A stretch of 64,000 bases of DNA from Sphingomonas sp. HF-S4 (lineage in GTDB: Bacteria; Pseudomonadota; Alphaproteobacteria; Sphingomonadales; Sphingomonadaceae). Below are positions 45,301 through 54,964 of this stretch, in pieces. Below the pieces are notes generated by a model. That model was given only the letters and a program-made list of their open reading frames with translations, had not been told where the DNA came from and searched no databases. The number at the start of each line of letters is the position of its first letter. The stretch's first letter is position 1. Both the position numbers and the translations under genes were made by a program. The stretch is taken from NCBI RefSeq assembly GCF_032911445.1, contig NZ_JAWJEJ010000001.1, positions 3,162,001 through 3,226,000 of the forward strand, given 5' to 3'.

Positions 45301-46752
45301 ATGGGCGGCACCGGGGTCATCGACCGCTTCCTCGAGGTCTTCACCCGCTACATCGATTCCGGGTTCGGGCTGCTCCATGGCGAGGTCGCGTTCATCGCGA
45401 CGACCTTGATCGTCATCGACGTCACGCTCGCCGCTCTGTTCTGGACGCTCGGCGAGGGCGACGACATCATCGCCCGGCTGATCAAGAAGACGCTCTTCGT
45501 CGGCATCTTCGCCTATATCATCGGCAACTGGAACGCGCTGGCGCGGATCGTCTTCGAGAGCTTCGCCGGCCTCGGGCTGAAGGCCTCGGGCACCGGCTTC
45601 ACGGCCGCCGAGCTGCTCCAGCCCGGGCGCGTCGCACAAGTTGGGCTCGATGCCGGCCGGCCCATACTCGAATCCATCTCGGGCCTGATGGGCTACATCA
45701 GCTTCTTCGAAAACTTCATCCAGATCGTCGTCCTGCTGTTCGCCTGGGTCGTCGTGCTGCTCGCCTTCTTCGTGCTGGCCGTGCAGCTCTTCGTCACGCT
45801 GGTCGAATTCAAGCTGACGGTCCTGTGCGGCTTCGTGCTCATCCCCTTCGGGCTCTTCGGTAAGACCGCCTTCATGGCCGAGCGCGTGCTCGGCCATGTG
45901 GTGTCGTCGGGCATCAAGGTGCTGGTGCTCGCCGTCATCGTCGGCATCGGCTCGACCCTCTTCTCCGAGTTCACCGACGCGGTTGGCAATGCCCAGCCGA
46001 CAATCGAGGATGCCATGGCGATCGTGCTCGGCGCACTGTGCCTGCTGGGTCTCGGAATCTTTGGGCCGGGCATCGCCAGCGGCATCGTATCGGGCGGCCC
46101 GCAGCTGGGAGCCGGCGCCGCGGCCGGCACCGCGCTCGCAGCGGGCAGCGTGGTCGCAGCGGGCGCCGCCGCCGGTGGCGCGGCGCTGAGCGCTGCCGGT
46201 GGCGCTCTCGCCGGCACCGCGCGCACCGTTGGCTCCGCCGCCAGTGCCTATCGCGTCGGTGCCGAGGGCAAATCGGGGCTCGGCGGTGTTGCCGCCGGAC
46301 TCGGCAGCGTCGGGCGCGCCGCGGCAGAGCGTGCCCCATCCCCGCTCCGCGGCAGCTCGAACCAGGCCTCGCCCGGATCCGCAGGCTCGGGTGCCGGTCG
46401 TTCCTCGAGCGGAGCGGCACCTGACCAGACCGCCTCTGCTCCGATTGCGGTCGGCAGCACGGCAGCCGCTGAGCCGCACGCGGATTCAACTCCGGCCGGA
46501 TCCGACATGGGCGACGCTCCCGTCGCGCATCCGAGCCCACAGCACGGCGAGACGTCATCCGCTCAGCCCGACACGTCGCCGGAGCCGGTCGCCGATCCTG
46601 CCAGTGCTGCCGCTGGCGGTCCGCCTGCCTGGGCACGCGCGATGCGCCGCAACCAGGCCATCGTCCACGGCGCCAGCGTCGCAACCCATACGCTGCGCGG
46701 GGGCGACAGCCGCGGACCCGGCGCCTCCGTCAGCATCACCGACAAGGAGTGA
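45301..46752 (+). CDS. trbL: TrbL, VirB6-like polytopic inner membrane protein
   Basis: 483 residues from the ATG at 45301 (AGGAG 8 nt upstream). FLEVFTRYIDSGFGLLHGEV and LIVIDVTLAALFWTLGEGDD, several membrane helices, then a long Ala/Gly/Ser/Pro-rich C-terminal tail (from about residue 280). P-type TrbL forms the channel core. A TTG 6 nt upstream overlapping the trbK stop is the other possible start. Confidence 0.93.
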   Translation: MGGTGVIDRFLEVFTRYIDSGFGLLHGEVAFIATTLIVIDVTLAALFWTLGEGDDIIARLIKKTLFVGIFAYIIGNWNALARIVFESFAGLGLKASGTGFTAAELLQPGRVAQVGLDAGRPILESISGLMGYISFFENFIQIVVLLFAWVVVLLAFFVLAVQLFVTLVEFKLTVLCGFVLIPFGLFGKTAFMAERVLGHVVSSGIKVLVLAVIVGIGSTLFSEFTDAVGNAQPTIEDAMAIVLGALCLLGLGIFGPGIASGIVSGGPQLGAGAAAGTALAAGSVVAAGAAAGGAALSAAGGALAGTARTVGSAASAYRVGAEGKSGLGGVAAGLGSVGRAAAERAPSPLRGSSNQASPGSAGSGAGRSSSGAAPDQTASAPIAVGSTAAAEPHADSTPAGSDMGDAPVAHPSPQHGETSSAQPDTSPEPVADPASAAAGGPPAWARAMRRNQAIVHGASVATHTLRGGDSRGPGASVSITDKE

Positions 46753-46757
46753 CACGC

Positions 46758-47441
46758 ATGTTTCGACGATCGACCGTGCGCTACGGCGCGACCCCCGAGC
46801 CGCAGACGCCCTATCAGCGCGCCGGTCAGGCATGGGACGAGCGCATCGGGTCGGCGCGGGTGCAGGCGCGCAACTGGCGCTTTGCCTGCTTCGGCGCGCT
46901 CGGGCTTTCGACCCTGCTGGCTTCCGGCATCATCTGGCAGGCTTCGCGCGGCACGATCACCCCCTGGGTCGTGCAGGTTGACAAGCTCGGCGAAGCCCAG
47001 GCGGTCGCGCCGGCGGATGCGGCATATCGCCCGAGCGACCCGCAGATCGCGTTCCACCTCGCGCGCTTCATCGAGAATGTCCGCGGCATTCCTGCCGATC
47101 CTGTCGTGCTCCGCCAGAACTGGCTGCGCGGATATGACTTCACGACCGCACGCGGAGCGCTCGCGCTCAACGATTATGCGCGTAACAACGACCCGTTCGC
47201 GCAGGTCGGCAAGCTGCAGGTGGCGATCGACGTGTCGAGCGTGATCCGTGCCTCCGACGACAGCTTCCGCATCGCCTGGACCGAGCGGCGCTACCAGGAC
47301 GGCAGCCTCGCCGCCACCGAGCGCTGGTCCGCGATCGTCACCGTCGCGATCCAGAGCCCGCGCACCCCCGACGCCCTGCGCAAGAACCCGCTCGGCGTGT
47401 TCGTCACCGCTCTCAACTGGTCGAAGGAGCTTTCGCAATGA
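46758..47441 (+). CDS. trbF: TrbF, VirB8-like inner membrane protein
   Basis: 227 residues from the ATG at 46758 (AGGAG 9 nt upstream). N-terminal TPYQRAGQAWDERIGSARVQA, a single membrane helix (ACFGALGLSTLLASGIIWQ), then the NTF2-like periplasmic domain with WVVQVDKLGEAQAV and FRIAWTERRYQDGSLAATER. TrbF scaffolds the channel. It overlaps trbG. Confidence 0.94.
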   Translation: MFRRSTVRYGATPEPQTPYQRAGQAWDERIGSARVQARNWRFACFGALGLSTLLASGIIWQASRGTITPWVVQVDKLGEAQAVAPADAAYRPSDPQIAFHLARFIENVRGIPADPVVLRQNWLRGYDFTTARGALALNDYARNNDPFAQVGKLQVAIDVSSVIRASDDSFRIAWTERRYQDGSLAATERWSAIVTVAIQSPRTPDALRKNPLGVFVTALNWSKELSQ

Positions 47442-48436
47442 CCCGCAAAAGTATGGCGGTCGTGCCGCCCCTCTTCATGCTCGGCCTGCTGCCGCTCGCC
47501 GGCTGTGCGGCCTCGCGCGCGCAGACGCCTCCGCAGGCAGCCGAGGCGTTGGTGCCTGCAATTCCGGAGTCCGAGCAGCCGCGCAAGGTCGAGATCGTCC
47601 GCATCCCCGAACCGCTGCCGCTGCCCGGCCAGCTTAAGCCGATCAGGACCGCCGGCGTGTCAGAGACTGCCGATCCCAAGGCCCGGATCGGCAGCGCCAA
47701 TGACGCCGCCCGCATGCAACCTGCGCGCGACGGCTTCCTCAATGCGATCCAGCAATATCCATGGGCCGAAGGCGCGCTTTACCAGCTCTACACCGCGCCG
47801 GGTCAGGTCACCGACATTGCGCTGCAGGAAGGCGAACAGCTTGTCGGCCCCGTTGCCGCCGGCGACACCGTGCGCTGGATCATGGGTGACACGCTGAGCG
47901 GCTCAGGTCCGGCGCAGCGCGTGCATATCCTGGTTAAGCCGACCCGGCCGGGTCTCTCCACCAACCTGGTCATCAACACCGACCGGCGCACCTATCACCT
48001 CGAACTGCGCTCGACCCCGGACACCTATATGGCCTCGGTCTCCTGGACCTATCCGCAGGATGCGCTGATCGCGCTTGCCGCGCGGAACCGTGAGGCCGCG
48101 GCGCCGCCGCCGGTGCCTGGTGTCAACCTTGAGTCGCTCAACTTTAGCTACCGGATCGATGGCGACCGCACGGCGTGGCGCCCGGTTCGTGCCTTCGACG
48201 ATGGCCGCCAGGTCTTCATCGAGCTCCCGACAAGCATCGGCCAAAGCGAGCTCCCGCCGCTGTTCGTCGCAGGCGCGAAGGGCGCCGGCGAGCTGGTCAA
48301 CTACCGGATGCGCGGCCGTTACCTCATCGTCGATCGGTTGTTCGGAGCGGCCGAGCTGCGGCTGGGTGGCGGCAAGTCGCAGAAGCGTGTGCGCGTGCTG
48401 CGCGAAGGTGCCCTTCCGGGCGAGAGGGCGAAATGA
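47438..48436 (+). CDS. trbG: TrbG, VirB9-like outer-membrane-associated protein
   Basis: 332 residues. Lipoprotein-like signal (LLPLAGCAA) and the CagX/VirB9 domain with GQVTDIALQEGEQLVGPVAAGD, then TYMASVSWTYPQ and a C-terminal GRYLIVDRLFGAAELRLGG. It forms the outer membrane pore with TrbI and a VirB7-like partner. ATGA overlap to trbF and trbI. Confidence 0.94.
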   Translation: MTRKSMAVVPPLFMLGLLPLAGCAASRAQTPPQAAEALVPAIPESEQPRKVEIVRIPEPLPLPGQLKPIRTAGVSETADPKARIGSANDAARMQPARDGFLNAIQQYPWAEGALYQLYTAPGQVTDIALQEGEQLVGPVAAGDTVRWIMGDTLSGSGPAQRVHILVKPTRPGLSTNLVINTDRRTYHLELRSTPDTYMASVSWTYPQDALIALAARNREAAAPPPVPGVNLESLNFSYRIDGDRTAWRPVRAFDDGRQVFIELPTSIGQSELPPLFVAGAKGAGELVNYRMRGRYLIVDRLFGAAELRLGGGKSQKRVRVLREGALPGERAK

Positions 48437-49644
48437 GCGAGCTTCCCCAGGCGCAGCCGATCGGTGCTGCCGCGCTGCGGCTGCGCGGAGACCCGCCCCG
48501 CGTGATGCGGCTCTCGCGCAAGACGCTGGCGGTCGCGGGTTTGGTGGTCACCGCCGGCATTGGCGGGGCGCTGATCTACGCGCTGCAACCAACCGCGCCC
48601 AAGGCACCGAACGAGCTCTACGAGACCGACAACCGGGCGGCCAGCGATGCGCTTGCCGGCGCGCCCAAGGACTATTCGCAGGTGCCCAGGCTCGGGCCAC
48701 CACTTCCGGGCGACCTCGGCAAACCGATCCTCTCGGCCCAGCAGCGCGGCGTCGATGTGCCGCCCCCACCGAACGGCCAGCAAACCCAGCCGGGCGGACC
48801 GCCCGATGAGGCGCAGGCCGCGCGCGATCGCATCCGCCAGGAGCGAGACGCGGCCCGGACCAGCAAAATGTTCATCGGAAGCGAGAGCGCGGCGCCACAG
48901 ACTCCTCCCGGGTCGCCCGCGGCGCTGCCGGCGCAGGGAACGGGCAGCGCGGCCGCGCCGTCGCAAGTGGTCGAGCGCCAAGGGCCGGCGAGCGGTCAGC
49001 CCGCGAAGCGCGATTTCGTGACGGCACGCAACGAGCATCCGGCCGAGAGCAGCCATCGGCTCGTTCCTGCCGCTTCGCCTTACATCGTCCAGGCAGGCAG
49101 CGTGATCCCGGCCGCGCTCATCACCGGCATCCGCTCCGACCTGCCGGGGATTATTACCGCCCAGGTGACGCAGAATGTCTATGACAGCGTGGCCGGCCGG
49201 CATTTGCTGATCCCGCAGGGCAGCCGCCTGATCGGCGAATATGACTCGCAGATCTCATTCGGGCAGAACCGCGTCCTGCTCGCCTGGGATCGGCTCATCC
49301 TGCCCGACGGTCGATCGGTCCAGCTCGACCGGCTGCCCGGCACCGATGCCTCGGGCTATTCGGGTCTGCAGGACCGCGTCGACCAGCATTGGGGCGGACT
49401 GTTCCGCGCCGCCTTGATCTCGACATTGCTCAGCGTCGGAACCGAGGTTGGCAGCGATGACGAGGACTCGCTGGTGCGCGCGCTGCGCGAAGGCACGTCT
49501 GACTCGATCGGCCGCACTGGCCAGGATCTCGTCCGTCGACAGATGAACGTGCAGCCGACATTGACGGTGCGGGCTGGCTTCCAGCTACGCGTGATCGTCA
49601 CCCGCGATCTTGTGCTGGCACCGGGCGAAGGAGGTGCGAAATGA
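48433..49644 (+). CDS. trbI: TrbI, VirB10-like channel protein
   Basis: 403 residues from the ATG at 48433. Cytoplasmic N-terminus, one membrane helix (LAVAGLVVTAGIGGALIYAL), a Pro-rich spacer, and the C-terminal VirB10 domain with YIVQAGSVIPAALITGIRSD, LIPQGSRLIGEYDSQI and LDRLPGTDASGYSGLQDRVD. It spans both membranes and links energy to channel opening. It is the last Trb channel gene. Confidence 0.95.
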   Translation: MSELPQAQPIGAAALRLRGDPPRVMRLSRKTLAVAGLVVTAGIGGALIYALQPTAPKAPNELYETDNRAASDALAGAPKDYSQVPRLGPPLPGDLGKPILSAQQRGVDVPPPPNGQQTQPGGPPDEAQAARDRIRQERDAARTSKMFIGSESAAPQTPPGSPAALPAQGTGSAAAPSQVVERQGPASGQPAKRDFVTARNEHPAESSHRLVPAASPYIVQAGSVIPAALITGIRSDLPGIITAQVTQNVYDSVAGRHLLIPQGSRLIGEYDSQISFGQNRVLLAWDRLILPDGRSVQLDRLPGTDASGYSGLQDRVDQHWGGLFRAALISTLLSVGTEVGSDDEDSLVRALREGTSDSIGRTGQDLVRRQMNVQPTLTVRAGFQLRVIVTRDLVLAPGEGGAK

Positions 49645-49868
49645 CGCTGAAGCTCGGACCGATCGCCGACGACAAGCCGGTGAAGGTCACGCTCGACATA
49701 CCCGCCGATGTCTATCGCGATCTCAGCGCCTATGCTGAAGCCCACGCCCAGGCCACTGGTCAAGCGTCCAGCGGCCCCGCCAAGCTGATCGTGCCGATGC
49801 TTGTCCAGTTCATGGCCACCGACCGCGGCTTCGCCAAAGCAAGAAGACAGCTGGGGGCCGGAGGATGA
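49641..49868 (+). CDS. DUF2274 protein at the end of the trb operon
   Basis: 75 residues. LKLGPIADDKPVKVTLDIPADVYRDL then KLIVPMLVQFMATDRGF is the DUF2274 signature. The N-terminus resembles a ribbon-helix-helix strand-helix. The family occurs almost only directly after trbI in alphaproteobacterial ICEs; role unknown. ATG overlaps the trbI stop. Confidence 0.87.
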   Translation: MTLKLGPIADDKPVKVTLDIPADVYRDLSAYAEAHAQATGQASSGPAKLIVPMLVQFMATDRGFAKARRQLGAGG

Positions 49869-49886
49869 ACTCGGCCCGCTGCCGTT

Positions 49887-50795
49887 CTAGTGCCGAACAG
49901 GGCGCTCGGGCGGTGCCCGGCCATATCGTCTCGCCGCCAGCGCCAGGAAGCGCGCGAGCGCGGGGTTCTCGTTCTCCTCGCGCCAATGGAGGGTCTGGCT
50001 GAGCCGCGTCGGACCGAACGCATCATGGACCTCGCGAAATGCCACGCCCTCGTCTGTCATCGACCCGGCGCCGGCCGTTACCGAGACCCGGTCCCGGGTG
50101 ATGAGGCTGTGCAGATTGTCGCGGCTCACCGCCTGGGCGACGATTCGCGGCGCGTGGCAAGGCCCCGCGAGACGTGCCGCGATCATCGCTGCGATCAGAT
50201 CGCCGGGATCGGCCCGGGTCACGAGGAAGGTCATCTCCCGGAGATCGGTCCAGTATAGTCGGTCGCGCTCGAGCAGCCGGTGCTGGAGGCTCAGGCCCAC
50301 CGCCAGCGGCTCGCTCCACAGGCACAGCGCTTGCCCTCCAGCCCCTTCGCCGGCCACCACCGCCAGATCGAGACGACCCCGGTCCAGGCCATCGAGGAGT
50401 TGATCGCGGCCCGCCTCAATTGCCTCAAGCTCGACATCCGGGGCCTCGCGCCGGAAGTCCTCGATCGTCGCTCGCAGATCGCCGGCCGCCAGGGTGCCGT
50501 GGAAGCCGATGCGCAGCCTGCCACGCTCGCCGCTGGCGAGCGCCATGACATCGGTCGAAAGCATGTCGAGTTCGCCAACGATCGAGCGGGCCCGGGCGAG
50601 GAACTGGATCCCGCTCGGCGTAGGCGCGACACCCTGGGTCGAGCGCGTAAACAGCGGGACCCCGATACGAAGCTCGAGATGGCGGACGCGCTTGCTCAGC
50701 GTCGACTGCTTCACGCGAAACTGCTCGGCCGCACGGCTGAAGCTGCCGCTATCGGCCGCCGCCAGCGCATAGCGCAGGAGGTGGACCTCGATCAT
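49887..50795 (-). CDS. LysR-family transcriptional regulator at the trb end
   Basis: 302 residues from the ATG at 50795; the frame extends upstream without family similarity. HTH at the N-terminus (YALAAADSGSFSRAAEQF, then KQSTLSKRVRHLELRIGVPLF), and an effector domain with LRIGFHGTLAAGDLR and TFLVTRADPGDLIAAMI. It converges on the trb operon. In Tn4371-like elements a LysR gene sits here and may regulate transfer; the ligand is unknown. Confidence 0.92.
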   Translation of the reverse strand: MIEVHLLRYALAAADSGSFSRAAEQFRVKQSTLSKRVRHLELRIGVPLFTRSTQGVAPTPSGIQFLARARSIVGELDMLSTDVMALASGERGRLRIGFHGTLAAGDLRATIEDFRREAPDVELEAIEAGRDQLLDGLDRGRLDLAVVAGEGAGGQALCLWSEPLAVGLSLQHRLLERDRLYWTDLREMTFLVTRADPGDLIAAMIAARLAGPCHAPRIVAQAVSRDNLHSLITRDRVSVTAGAGSMTDEGVAFREVHDAFGPTRLSQTLHWREENENPALARFLALAARRYGRAPPERPVRH

Positions 50796-50888
50796 GGCGC
50801 ATCCCTGTTCCGTCTTGCCCCGGCATCGGGGGGTGCTGTCGGTCAAGCGTGACGGCGAGTCGAAGCGCTGACAATTCCAAGAAATGGT

Positions 50889-50935
50889 GGAGTCGCAGGG
50901 TCTTCGGAGGCGTGAGGGTCCCGTGGCGACTCCAG
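50889..50935. repeat. 9-bp inverted repeat upstream of the LysR gene
   Basis: TGGAGTCGC (50889-50897) is the exact inverse of GCGACTCCA (50927-50935), with a 29-nt spacer. It lies between the ICE-type LysR gene and the metal-resistance genes. It may be an operator, an rho-independent hairpin without T-tract, or a mark of the element's boundary. Confidence 0.4.
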
Positions 50936-50944
50936 TCGCTTCGC

Positions 50945-51169
50945 TCAGTCGCTCCCTGGGTACACGCGCCACGGCCGAAGGCGCGAGGTTAGCCTAAGCC
51001 CCAACACCTGGGCGCGCCCCCGCACCGCATCGACCGTCCGCCCCAAGGCCCGGGCGATATCGGGCGTCTGCTGTTTCGCCGCTATCCCAGCCCGCAGCGA
51101 AGCATCGTCCTCGGCAGACCACGCCCGGGACGGCCTGCGTTGCGTTGGCTTGCCCTGCTCATCCGGCAT
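50945..51169 (-). CDS. small SANT/Myb-like protein
   Basis: 74 residues from the ATG at 51169 (an upstream start at 51190 overlaps the CDF gene more). WSAEDDASLRAGIAAKQQTP, then DIARALGRTVDAVRGRAQVLGL is a Myb/SANT-like HTH of the type found in small proteins of sphingomonads. Role unknown; it overlaps the end of the czcD-like gene and could be in the same transcript. Confidence 0.6.
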   Translation of the reverse strand: MPDEQGKPTQRRPSRAWSAEDDASLRAGIAAKQQTPDIARALGRTVDAVRGRAQVLGLRLTSRLRPWRVYPGSD

Positions 51170-51758
51170 CGCGCGCCTCATCGGCGGCATCCCTCAGGAT
51201 TTCGATTCCACCCTTGATCGCAATCGCCGCCACCGCCACGCCGACAACGAGATCGGGCCAGTTCTGCCCGGTCCAGAGCACGACGCCGCCAGCCACTACG
51301 ATTCCGCCATTGGAGACGAAGTCGTTGAAGCTGAAGGTCGTCGCCGCGCGCAGGTTTACGTCCGGCTCCTCCAGCCGCTTCAGCAGCCACAGGCAGATGC
51401 CGTTCACCACAGCGCCGATCAGCGCCATCGTGATCATCGCCGGGCCCAGCGGCTCGCTCCCCGTCAGGAAGCGCCGCACCGCGTCGACCAGCACGCCTGC
51501 CGCGAAGACCAGCAGCAGCACGCCGGAGACGCGCGCCGCGGCGCGCTTCCAATGGTCCGGGCGCGTGAGCGCGAGGAGGCTAATGACATAGACCAGCGCA
51601 TCGGACGCATTGTCGAGGCCATTGGCAATGAGGGCGCTAGAATCGCCCAGCGCTCCCGTGATGCCGAATCCCGCCGCCAGCGCGACGTTCAGCGCCAGCA
51701 CGATCCACAGCGTGCGACGCTTGTCCGCGGTGTCGAGCGACAGCCGTTCCTCGCTCAT
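51159..51758 (-). CDS. short cation diffusion facilitator (CDF-type) transporter, czcD-like
   Basis: 199 residues, six predicted helices and no C-terminal cytoplasmic metal-binding domain, which full CDF proteins (about 300 residues) have. Helix 2 has SALIANGLDNASDALVYVISL and helix 5 FNDFVSNGGIVVAG; the canonical HxxxD pairs are N-x3-D and N-D-x3-N here. It follows the RND gene with an overlap. It may exchange Zn/Cd/Co across the inner membrane, but the altered ligands leave specificity open. Confidence 0.8.
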   Translation of the reverse strand: MSEERLSLDTADKRRTLWIVLALNVALAAGFGITGALGDSSALIANGLDNASDALVYVISLLALTRPDHWKRAAARVSGVLLLVFAAGVLVDAVRRFLTGSEPLGPAMITMALIGAVVNGICLWLLKRLEEPDVNLRAATTFSFNDFVSNGGIVVAGGVVLWTGQNWPDLVVGVAVAAIAIKGGIEILRDAADEARDAG

Positions 51759-54700
51759 GCCACGACCTCCGCGCCCTCGCTCGGAGCCGGCATCTCGCGC
51801 CTGCCGAAGCGCGCGTAGAGCGTCGGCAACACGAACAGCGTCAGCAGCGTGGCCGAGATCAGCCCGCCGATCACCACCGTCGCCAACGGCTTCTGGACCT
51901 CGGCGCCCGCGCCATGGCCGAGCGCCATCGGCACGAAACCGAGCGATGCCACCAGCGCGGTCATCGCGACCGGGCGAAGGCGCGCCAGCGCACCCTCCCG
52001 CGCCGCGACCGCTCGATCGCGGCCGCGCGCGATCAGGTCCTGGATCGCCGAGACCATGACGAGGCCGTTGAGCACCGCGACGCCGGACAGTGCGATGAAG
52101 CCCACGGCCGCCGAGATGGAGAAGGGCATGCCCCGCAGCCACAGCGCCAGCACGCCGCCCACCAACGCCAGCGGCACGCCGGTGAACACGATCAGCGCGT
52201 CGCGCACCGAACCGAGCGCACCGTAGAGCAGAAGCATGATCACCACGAAGCAGATCGGCACGACGATCATCAGGCGGTCGCGGGCCGATGCCAGATTCTC
52301 GAACTGGCCGCCCCATTCGAGATAGGTGCCCGGCGGCATCTTCACCTGTGTGCCGATCGCCGTCTGCGCGTCGGCGACGACACCGGCGACGTCCCGGCCG
52401 CGCACATTGGCCTGCACCACCACGCGGCGCTTGCCGTTCTCGCGGCTGATCTGATTGGGACCATCGACGATGTTAATGTCGGCCACGGTCGAAAGCGGCA
52501 CAAACCCCCCCTCGGCGGTCGGTACCGGCACCTGCGCAATCGCCGTGAGGTCCGATCGAGCGGCTTCCGGCAGGCGAATGACGACGGGGAAGCGCCGGTC
52601 GCCCTCGAAGATCATGCCGGCCTCGCGGCCGCCGATCGCCGCCGCGACCGTGTCCTGTACATCGCCCGCCGTCACGCCGACGCGCGACATGGCGGTGCGG
52701 TTTGGGCGGATGTCCAGCATCGGCAGGCCTTCGGTCTGCTCGACGCGCACGTCCGTCGCCCCTGCGGTTTTGCGTAAGGCGCTCGCGATCGCTTCGGCAG
52801 TCGCATTCATTTGGGCGAAGTCGTCGCCGAAAACCTTCACGGCGACATCGCCCCGCACGCCCGCGATGAGCTCGTTGAAGCGCATCTGGATCGGCTGGGT
52901 GATCTCGTAATTGTTGCCCGGCAGCCTCGCGAGCCGCTTCTCCAGGCGCTCGACGAATTCTGCCTTCTCCAGGTTCGGGTCCGGCCACTGCTCCCTCGGC
53001 TTCAGGATCACGAAGGTGTCGCTGATGCTGGGTGGCATCGGATCCGAAGCGATTTCCGAGGTGCCGGTGCGCGAGAAAGCGAACTGCACTTCGGGTTCTT
53101 TGGTGATCGCCCGCTCGACATGCGACTGCATCGCCTGGCTCTGGTCGACCGAGGTGCCGGGCACGCGGATCGCCTGAACCAGCACATTGCCTTCATCCAG
53201 CTGCGGCAGGAACTCCTGGCCGAGCGTGGTGAAGGCGACGCCGGCCAGCGCCAGCGCGCCGACCGCGACGCCCAGGGTGGCGCTCGGGCGACGCATCGCC
53301 GTGTCGAGGCCGGGCTCGTAGCGACGGCGCAGCCAGCTGACGATGCGCCCCTCCTTCTCCTCCACCCGCTTGCTCAACCAGATCGCGATCGCGGCGGGCA
53401 CGAAGGTCAGGGACAGGATGAAGGCGAAGATCAGCGCGATGATCACCGTCAGCGCCATCGGCTCGAACATCTTGCCCTCGACGCCGGTGAAGGTGAGCAG
53501 CGGCGCATAGACGAGGATGATGATCGCCTGGCCATAGACCGAGGGACGGATCATCTCGCGCGACGAAGCAGCCACGATGGCCAGCCGCTCCTTGAGCGGC
53601 AGCGCATCCTCCCGGCCATGCTGCGCCTCGGAAATGCGTCGCAGGGAATTCTCGACAATGATCACCGCGCCATCCACGATGAGGCCGAAGTCGAGTGCGC
53701 CGAGACTCATCAGGTTCGCAGAGACGCCCGCCTGGAGCATGCCGATGCTGGTGAGCAGCATGGTGATGGGGATGACCATCGCCGCGATCAGCGCGGCGCG
53801 GAAGTTGCCGAGCAGCGCGAACAGCACGACGATCACCAGCAGCGCGCCCTCGGCGAGGTTGCGGGCGACGGTCGCGATAGTCGAGTTGACCAGGTCGGTG
53901 CGGTTGAGCACCGGCTTCACCACCACGTCCACCGGCAGCGACGGTCCGATCTCATCCAATCGCTTCGACACGCCGGTCGAGACGGTGCGGCTGTTCTCGC
54001 CGATCCGCATGACCGCGGTACCGACCACCACCTCGCGCCCGTTCTCCGATGCCGAGCCCATGCGCAGGCCTTGGCCGGTGCGCACACCCGCCACCTGGCT
54101 CAGCACGATCGCCACGCCCTCGCGCGTGGCGATCACGGTGCGGGCGAGTTCGTCCGCGGTGCGGATTCGGCCGTCCGCACGCACAGACAGCCCCTCGCCG
54201 TTGCGATTGACGATGCCGGCGCCCGTGCTCGTGTTGTTGCGCTCGAGCGCGGTGGCGAGGTCCTGCAGCGTGATCTTCATCGCCGCCATACGCTGGACAT
54301 CGGGAACGACGAGATATTCCTTGGTGTAGCCGCCGAGCGAGTCGATCCCGGCAAGGCCGTCGGCGCCCTTGAGCTGCGGCGCGACGATCCAGTCCTGGAC
54401 CGTGCGCAGATAGGTCGCCTTGTCGGCTTCGCTGACCAGATGGTCACCCTCGGGCGTGATATAGCTGCCGTCCGGCTGCAGGCCGGGCTCGCCGCTCTTG
54501 TGATTTACTTTGTCGAGCTCGCGATACTCGACCGTCCACATGAAGATGTCGCCGAGGCCCGTAGCGATCGGCCCCATTTCAGGGTTCACGCCTTCGGGGA
54601 GATCCTCCTCCGCGGTGCGCAGCCGTTCCGAGACCTGCTGGCGGGCGAAATAGATATCGGTGCCCTCGTCGAACACGGCGGTCACCTGGGCGAAGCCGTT

Positions 54701-54961
54701 GCGACTGAGCGAACGCGTATATTCGAGGCCGGGAATACCGGCGAGCGCGGTCTCGATCGTAAAGGCGACCTGCTTCTCGACCTGATCGGGCGAGAGCGCG
54801 GGCGCGACGATGTTGATCTGGACCTGATTGTTGGTGATGTCGGGGACGGCATCGATCGGCAGTCGCTGGAGCGCGAACATGCCGGCGATGGCGAGGGCGG
54901 CGGTGAGAAGCAGGACGAACCAGCGCCGCTCCACCGAGAAGGTGACGATGCGGGCGATCAT
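51755..54961 (-). CDS. czcA: CzcA-type heavy-metal RND efflux pump
   Basis: 1068 residues, RND inner-membrane pump. Two large periplasmic loops and 12 helices. The proton-relay segment SLGALDFGLIVDGAVIIVEN carries the DFG-x3-DGA-x3-VEN form typical of divalent-metal pumps (Co, Zn, Cd or Ni) rather than the Cu/Ag type. Periplasmic DEGTDIYFARQQVSERL is also standard. It works with CzcB and CzcC. The ATG at 54961 is 3 nt from the czcB stop; a CDF gene overlaps its end. Confidence 0.95.
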   Translation of the reverse strand: MIARIVTFSVERRWFVLLLTAALAIAGMFALQRLPIDAVPDITNNQVQINIVAPALSPDQVEKQVAFTIETALAGIPGLEYTRSLSRNGFAQVTAVFDEGTDIYFARQQVSERLRTAEEDLPEGVNPEMGPIATGLGDIFMWTVEYRELDKVNHKSGEPGLQPDGSYITPEGDHLVSEADKATYLRTVQDWIVAPQLKGADGLAGIDSLGGYTKEYLVVPDVQRMAAMKITLQDLATALERNNTSTGAGIVNRNGEGLSVRADGRIRTADELARTVIATREGVAIVLSQVAGVRTGQGLRMGSASENGREVVVGTAVMRIGENSRTVSTGVSKRLDEIGPSLPVDVVVKPVLNRTDLVNSTIATVARNLAEGALLVIVVLFALLGNFRAALIAAMVIPITMLLTSIGMLQAGVSANLMSLGALDFGLIVDGAVIIVENSLRRISEAQHGREDALPLKERLAIVAASSREMIRPSVYGQAIIILVYAPLLTFTGVEGKMFEPMALTVIIALIFAFILSLTFVPAAIAIWLSKRVEEKEGRIVSWLRRRYEPGLDTAMRRPSATLGVAVGALALAGVAFTTLGQEFLPQLDEGNVLVQAIRVPGTSVDQSQAMQSHVERAITKEPEVQFAFSRTGTSEIASDPMPPSISDTFVILKPREQWPDPNLEKAEFVERLEKRLARLPGNNYEITQPIQMRFNELIAGVRGDVAVKVFGDDFAQMNATAEAIASALRKTAGATDVRVEQTEGLPMLDIRPNRTAMSRVGVTAGDVQDTVAAAIGGREAGMIFEGDRRFPVVIRLPEAARSDLTAIAQVPVPTAEGGFVPLSTVADINIVDGPNQISRENGKRRVVVQANVRGRDVAGVVADAQTAIGTQVKMPPGTYLEWGGQFENLASARDRLMIVVPICFVVIMLLLYGALGSVRDALIVFTGVPLALVGGVLALWLRGMPFSISAAVGFIALSGVAVLNGLVMVSAIQDLIARGRDRAVAAREGALARLRPVAMTALVASLGFVPMALGHGAGAEVQKPLATVVIGGLISATLLTLFVLPTLYARFGRREMPAPSEGAEVVA

Positions 54962-54964
54962 GGA

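Larger units (their letters stand above)
14421..50795. mobile_element. Tn4371-like integrative conjugative element, backbone part (ends not seen)
   Basis: The block DUF932-ParB-Toprim-DUF2493, then DUF736-DUF2285-HTH-DUF2840-TraF-DUF736-SLT-relaxase-TraG-RHH-trbB to trbI-DUF2274-LysR is the backbone order of alphaproteobacterial ICEs with P-type Trb systems. No integrase or att site lies in the window, so the coordinates mark only the recognisable backbone. The SOS genes to the left and the metal genes to the right may also be part. Cargo sits at about 21.0-27.6 kb and 37.4-40.0 kb. Confidence 0.65.
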
